Positions 4,653-8,063 of a stretch of 8,063 bases of DNA are shown one piece after another. This DNA comes from an uncultured Eubacteriales bacterium (lineage in GTDB: Bacteria > Bacillota > Clostridia > Oscillospirales > Oscillospiraceae): NCBI GenBank assembly GCA_902461475.1, contig CABPXX010000049.1, positions 1 to 8,063 of the forward strand. Reading direction: 5' to 3'. The notes beneath the pieces were generated by a model. It was given only the letters and a program-made list of their open reading frames with translations. It did not search any database and had not been told where the DNA came from. Position 1 is the stretch's first letter; each line of letters opens with the position of its first letter. The position numbers and the translations under genes were made by a program.

Positions 4653-6665
4653 ATGAAGCCCCGGAACACTGCCGCCCTACTCTCCGTGGCCCTGCTGTTT
4701 TCCCTGTCTGCCTGCAAGTCCCTCAATCTCCAGGCCACGCCCGCTCCCACCCCTACTCCAAAACCACTCACCTTCACCTGGGAGAACTTTCCCCGTCTGG
4801 ACGGCTCTGCCGAGACCGTCCCCTTGGCCCAAAGTCTGGCCGGGGTGATGCTGGATGAGTTCCCCCTGATGACCCTGGACCTGATCAATTTCTCCGGCAC
4901 AGACCAGGCCTTTCAACGGCTCCAGTCTGGAAAGAGCAATCTGCTTCTGGTCTCCGACCCCCCGCAGGAGATTCTGGATCAGCTGGAACAGGAGGGGTGC
5001 GACATTCAAATGGAGGAACTGGCCACCGACGGACTGGTGTTTGTGGTCCACGCCGACAACCCGGTGGATTCCCTCACCATCGACCAGCTCCGGGACATCT
5101 ACACCGGAACCATCACCAACTGGAAGGAGGTAGGCGGAGAGGATGCAGAGATTCTCCCCTTCCAAAGTCTCACCGACACCGGAAGTCAGGCCCTGATGGA
5201 CCGCTTGGTGATGGATGGACAGGAGATGACCGAATCCCCCACGGACTACACCGACTACATGACTGGGATGGAGGAAGGGCAGAAGAGTTTTGACTACTCC
5301 CCCAACGCCATCGGCTACACCTTCTACCGCCACACCCAGGACCTGGAGGAGGTTCCAGGATTGAAGGTGGTGGAGGTGGACGGCGTGTCCCCCTCTGCCC
5401 AGACCGTCAGTAACCACACCTATCCCCTGAGCACCACCTACTATGTGGCTATGTCTGCCCAGCAGGACCCGGACACCCCCACCTATGCCCTGTACCACTG
5501 GCTGCTCAGTGCCCAGGGGCAGCGCCTGTTGGAGGGCTGTGCCTCCGTAAGCCAGAAGGAAGAGGAGAGTTCCGGTTACGCCATCGACACCCACTGGGAG
5601 AGGCTGGAGCCCATCAACACCCCCAATGCCCAGCGGTGGTATGAGGACTATACCGACCATCTCATCCCCTCGGAGGAGTACGGCTCCCTGGTGCCCTACA
5701 TCGGTGGCCGTGTCCATACCTATGCCGAGGGCACCTGGCTGTATGGATTGGCCACCCGAGACGGTGTCATCGTCACCGACCCGGTGTTCGACGATGCCAT
5801 GAATTTGAGGAGCACACCCATGCCCTGGACGGGCACCTCTTCTCCTGACATGCTATTGCTGACCACCAAAGACCAAACCCAGACCCAGCTGGGTCTGGCC
5901 GCCTCCGACGGCAGCTGGTACACGGGGCAGATCTTTCAGGGGCTCTTATGCTCCCATGAGCTGGGCGCCCTTATGATCACCCAGACAGGAGATTTGGTGA
6001 TGGTGTCGCCCGACGGCACCCAGTCCCCCTTCCACTTCAGTGAAGACGTGGGCCTCCCCACCCTTTACCCCACCATGGACTGGCCCTATATGGCCTGGTC
6101 CACCGATGAGAGTACGACGACCATGGATGTCTATGTGGACCTGCGGGACGGCACGGTGTATCGCCAGGCCCCCGCCGACTTTCAGCCCGCTGACTTCCCG
6201 GATGGAGGCGGCTATTTCGTAGGTGGCCGGTTTCAACTGGAGGGGACCACCCTCACCATCTACCCCGACCACGGGGACCCCCACGCGTTTGATGTGGGAG
6301 AGGACTGTGCCCGGGTGGACATAAACGGAGACCGGGTGCTGCTGTTCTATGACACCACCCCCGAATCCTTCCGGCTCACCGATTGGAACGGGAATATTCT
6401 CCTCTCCGGCGAAGACTTCACCCCCTACTTTCTCACCTATGGTGACATCGACACCCCCTCCCTGTTCACTTATAACAATGGCCATGCTGCAAATATCGCC
6501 GCCAACTCCCTGGTGTTGGACCGGGATGGAAACCCGCTCTTCACCACCCAGGGCAGCCAGGTGATACAATACGGAGACCGGCTGCTCTACGCCACCCAGG
6601 GCCACTACATTCTCAGCGACCTGTCTGGGAACGCCCTCCTATGCCTGCCCCGGCTGGACCAGTGA
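4653..6665 (+). CDS. Lipoprotein with PstS-like binding domain and WG-repeat-like C-terminal region (copy 1)
   Basis: The predicted product has 670 residues. A lipoprotein signal peptide ends in the lipobox LSAC (Cys21), followed by a Pro/Thr linker (29-38), so the protein should be anchored outside the membrane. Residues about 40-300 resemble PstS-family phosphate-binding proteins: LDGSAETVPLA (49-59), VSDPP (100-104), LATDGLVFVVHADNPV (123-138), the highly typical LRDIYTG-ITNWKEVGG (146-162), DTGSQ (175-179), IGYTFY (220-225) and WLLSAQGQ (283-290). PstS-type proteins capture an anion for an ABC importer, but no permease or ATPase gene is adjacent. In the loop equivalent to PstS R-x-x-x-S-G-T, the arginine is Ser172 here, so phosphate specificity is doubtful. 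From 362, WLYGLATRDGVIVTDPVFDD resembles a WG repeat, and the tail has recurring D..GN.L motifs (577, 623, 656) suggesting a beta-rich, propeller-like domain. The biological role is unknown. Confidence 0.85.
   Translation: MKPRNTAALLSVALLFSLSACKSLNLQATPAPTPTPKPLTFTWENFPRLDGSAETVPLAQSLAGVMLDEFPLMTLDLINFSGTDQAFQRLQSGKSNLLLVSDPPQEILDQLEQEGCDIQMEELATDGLVFVVHADNPVDSLTIDQLRDIYTGTITNWKEVGGEDAEILPFQSLTDTGSQALMDRLVMDGQEMTESPTDYTDYMTGMEEGQKSFDYSPNAIGYTFYRHTQDLEEVPGLKVVEVDGVSPSAQTVSNHTYPLSTTYYVAMSAQQDPDTPTYALYHWLLSAQGQRLLEGCASVSQKEEESSGYAIDTHWERLEPINTPNAQRWYEDYTDHLIPSEEYGSLVPYIGGRVHTYAEGTWLYGLATRDGVIVTDPVFDDAMNLRSTPMPWTGTSSPDMLLLTTKDQTQTQLGLAASDGSWYTGQIFQGLLCSHELGALMITQTGDLVMVSPDGTQSPFHFSEDVGLPTLYPTMDWPYMAWSTDESTTTMDVYVDLRDGTVYRQAPADFQPADFPDGGGYFVGGRFQLEGTTLTIYPDHGDPHAFDVGEDCARVDINGDRVLLFYDTTPESFRLTDWNGNILLSGEDFTPYFLTYGDIDTPSLFTYNNGHAANIAANSLVLDRDGNPLFTTQGSQVIQYGDRLLYATQGHYILSDLSGNALLCLPRLDQ
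5301..5347 (+). repeat. 47-bp block identical to 7479-7525 (copy 1)
   Basis: This stretch encodes PNAIGYTFYRHTQDL. It matches the second paralogue base for base, including every third codon position, although flanking segments differ at the protein level. Confidence 0.9.
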
Positions 6666-6670
6666 GTCTC

Positions 6671-6705
6671 AAGCCCCCGCCCATTTGTCCGGCGGGGGCT
6701 TTTTG
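6671..6705 (+). terminator. Intrinsic terminator of the first lipoprotein gene
   Basis: AAGCCCCCGCC (6671-6681) pairs with GGCGGGGGCTT (6691-6701) over a 9-nt loop, giving an 11-bp perfect stem that runs into TTTTT. It starts 5 nt after the stop codon. Its stem is nearly the same as that of the htpG terminator. Confidence 0.94.
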
Positions 6706-6752
6706 TAACCATTGGTAACCGCATTGTAGCCCCTCTGCATCCCCTCTGTAAC
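6703..6752 (+). repeat. Helically phased GTAAC/GTAGC half-sites upstream of copy 2
   Basis: TTGTAACC (6703), TTGGTAACC (6712) and TTGTAGCC (6724) lie in a row, and TGTAAC follows at 6747. The GTA cores start at 6705, 6715, 6726 and 6748, spaced 10, 11 and 22 bases, so they fall on about the same helix face. They lie between the terminator and the -10 element. No such set is seen upstream of copy 1. Regulator binding is inference. Confidence 0.35.
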
Positions 6753-6767
6753 GACTTCCTTCCCGGG

Positions 6768-6783
6768 CCCATGGTATCATGGG
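6768..6783 (+). promoter_or_regulatory. Extended -10 element with overlapping inverted repeat, copy 2
   Basis: TGG-TATCAT (6772-6780) is an extended -10 element 47 nt before the ATG, with no clear -35 box. It is enclosed by the perfect inverted repeat CCCATG-GTAT-CATGGG (6768-6783). A repeat over the -10 box could be a repressor site, or it could arise by chance from the GC-rich flanks. Confidence 0.4.
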
Positions 6784-6827
6784 AGCATAGACCACCACCC
6801 CTTTTGTTCTTGACAAGGAGGTACGTT

Positions 6828-8063
6828 ATGAAGGCTGTGAAATCCGCCGCCATGCTCTCTATGGCGCTGCTGTTTACCCTCTCCGCCTGCAAAAGCCCCA
6901 CCGGAGAGGTCACTCCATCCTCTGACCCTGCCCCCCAGGAGCTCACCTTCACCCGGGAGAACTTTCCCCGGCTGGATGGCTCCGCCGACGCCGTCCCCCT
7001 GGCCCAGAACCTGGCCGCCGTGCTGCTGGGCGAATTTCAGCAGCAGACCAGCGATCTGACCAAGTTCAACGGTGCTGAGAGCGCCCTCCGGCGGCTTAAA
7101 ATGGAAAAGAGCGATCTGCTTCTCCTCTCAGACCCTCCACAGGAAATGCTGGACCAGCTGAACCAGGATGGATTTGAGGTGCAGATGGAGGAACTGGCCA
7201 CCGATGGGCTGGTCTTCGTGGTCCATGCCGACAACCCGGTGGACTCCCTCACCATAGACCAGCTCCGGGACATCTACACCGGGGACATCACCAACTGGAA
7301 AGAGGTGGGCGGGAACGATGCGGAGATTCTCCCCTTCCAACACACCGACGACACCGGAAGCCAGACCCTGATGGACCGCCTGGTGATGGATGGGGAGAAA
7401 CGGACCGATCCCCTGGAGGGCTCCTCCATGATTGGCCTCTGGGACTTCAGTGGACTGCCGTACACCTATGACAACTCTCCCAACGCCATCGGCTACACCT
7501 TCTACCGCCACACCCAGGACCTGGAAGAGACCCAAAACATGAAGCTGTTGCAGGTGGATGGAGTGACCCCGTCCGCCCAAACCGTCAGCGACCACACCTA
7601 TCCCCTGACCACCACCTATTATGTGGCCATGGGGGCGCAACAGGACCCAGACTCCCCCACCGCCACTCTTTTCTCCTGGCTGCTGAGCTCCACCGGGCAG
7701 CAATTGCTGGAGGGCTATCCCTCCACCGCTCAGAGTGAGGACACAGCACTCACCATCACCGTCACCGCCCACTGGGACATGCTGGAGCCCATCCACACCC
7801 CCAAATCCCAGCGGTGGTATGAGGAATACACCGACCACCTGATTCCCTCCAAGGAATATGGTCCCCTCATTCCCTACATCGGCGGCTCCCTCTCCACCAG
7901 CCCAGACCCGTTATGGATTTATGGCCTGGCCACCCAGGATGGCGTGATGGTCACAGACCCAGTCTTTTATGAGGTCTCCTATTTGGAGGACACAGACACC
8001 CCCATGCTGGTGCTGACCACATACGAAACGGATGCCAACGGTAACGCCCAGAAGCGGCTGGGG
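6828..8063 (+). CDS. Lipoprotein with PstS-like binding domain (copy 2), 3'-truncated by window end
   Basis: The ATG at 6828 has AAGGAGG 6 nt upstream, and the frame stays open for 412 codons to the window edge. The protein is a close paralogue of the gene at 4653 and aligns almost without gaps through residue 190. It has the same signal peptide with lipobox LSAC (Cys21), and LDGSADAVPLA, LSDPPQE, LATDGLVFVVHADNPV and LRDIYTG-ITNWKEVGG at the same positions. It also has DTGSQ (175-179), PNAIGYTFYRHTQDL, WLLSSTGQ, and the WG-like WIYGLATQDGVMVTDPVF starting at 363. The PstS arginine position is His172 here. Residues about 190-217 differ strongly from copy 1. By homology the full protein should be about 670 residues, and the missing part is the rest of the C-terminal domain. 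It is presumably outward-facing and membrane-anchored. The ligand is unknown. Confidence 0.85.
   Translation, partial: MKAVKSAAMLSMALLFTLSACKSPTGEVTPSSDPAPQELTFTRENFPRLDGSADAVPLAQNLAAVLLGEFQQQTSDLTKFNGAESALRRLKMEKSDLLLLSDPPQEMLDQLNQDGFEVQMEELATDGLVFVVHADNPVDSLTIDQLRDIYTGDITNWKEVGGNDAEILPFQHTDDTGSQTLMDRLVMDGEKRTDPLEGSSMIGLWDFSGLPYTYDNSPNAIGYTFYRHTQDLEETQNMKLLQVDGVTPSAQTVSDHTYPLTTTYYVAMGAQQDPDSPTATLFSWLLSSTGQQLLEGYPSTAQSEDTALTITVTAHWDMLEPIHTPKSQRWYEEYTDHLIPSKEYGPLIPYIGGSLSTSPDPLWIYGLATQDGVMVTDPVFYEVSYLEDTDTPMLVLTTYETDANGNAQKRLG
7479..7525 (+). repeat. 47-bp block identical to 5301-5347 (copy 2)
   Basis: This is the second copy of the block in the paralogous gene. The distance between the copies is 2178 bp, close to the period of the gene duplication (ATG to ATG 2175 bp). 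Confidence 0.9.

Noticed and set aside
4677..5717. Long minus-strand frame opposite lipoprotein copy 1 (and similar frames at 5946-6605 and 7128-7838)
   Set aside because: They are biased Gly/Val/His/Leu translations. The parallel frames in both copies only reflect the paralogy of the real plus-strand genes.
1..8063. CRISPR arrays, tRNA or rRNA genes, insertion sequences, phage or toxin-antitoxin genes
   Set aside because: I saw no regularly spaced repeats, cloverleaf sequences, transposase motifs or terminal inverted repeats. The window is housekeeping genes plus the lipoprotein pair.

Overview
The window comes from a high-GC, Gram-positive-type bacterium. The best guess is a gut member of the Oscillospirales (Flavonifractor / Intestinimonas / Lawsonibacter-like Bacillota). 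This rests on gene content and style: a WalJ-RlmH pair as in Firmicutes, a perfect CIRCE operator, strong AGGAGG ribosome binding sites, U-tailed GC-rich terminators, and lipoproteins with short Firmicutes-type signal peptides. The genus is inference.

Left arm, minus strand (1-2443). Read from right to left, a consensus promoter (2443-2415) drives a ~118-nt structured leader and then murA, the first committed enzyme of peptidoglycan synthesis. An intrinsic terminator follows. Next come walJ (YycJ-family metallo-beta-lactamase-fold protein) and, 4 nt later, the start of rlmH (23S rRNA pseudouridine-1915 methyltransferase), which is cut by the window edge. No good promoter is visible between the terminator and walJ, so walJ-rlmH may depend on read-through or on a promoter inside or near the end of murA.

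Middle, plus strand (2545-4593). htpG (bacterial Hsp90) is divergent from murA. It has a near-consensus promoter with a perfect CIRCE operator at its transcription start and a strong terminator behind it. The sequence therefore predicts direct HrcA control of Hsp90, which is not the arrangement in Bacillus subtilis.

Right arm, plus strand (4606-8063). Two tandem paralogous lipoprotein genes follow; the second is truncated by the window end. Each has its own extended -10 promoter-like element and AAGGAGG site, and the first has its own terminator. Each encodes a lipobox signal peptide, a PstS-like periplasmic-binding-protein domain and, from about residue 360, a C-terminal region that opens with a WG-repeat-like motif. 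No transporter permease, ATPase or phoU gene is visible next to them. The anion-site loop of PstS is altered in both copies, so the ligand and role are open. This tandem family is the least explained part of the window. The rest is ordinary housekeeping DNA with some interesting regulatory detail.
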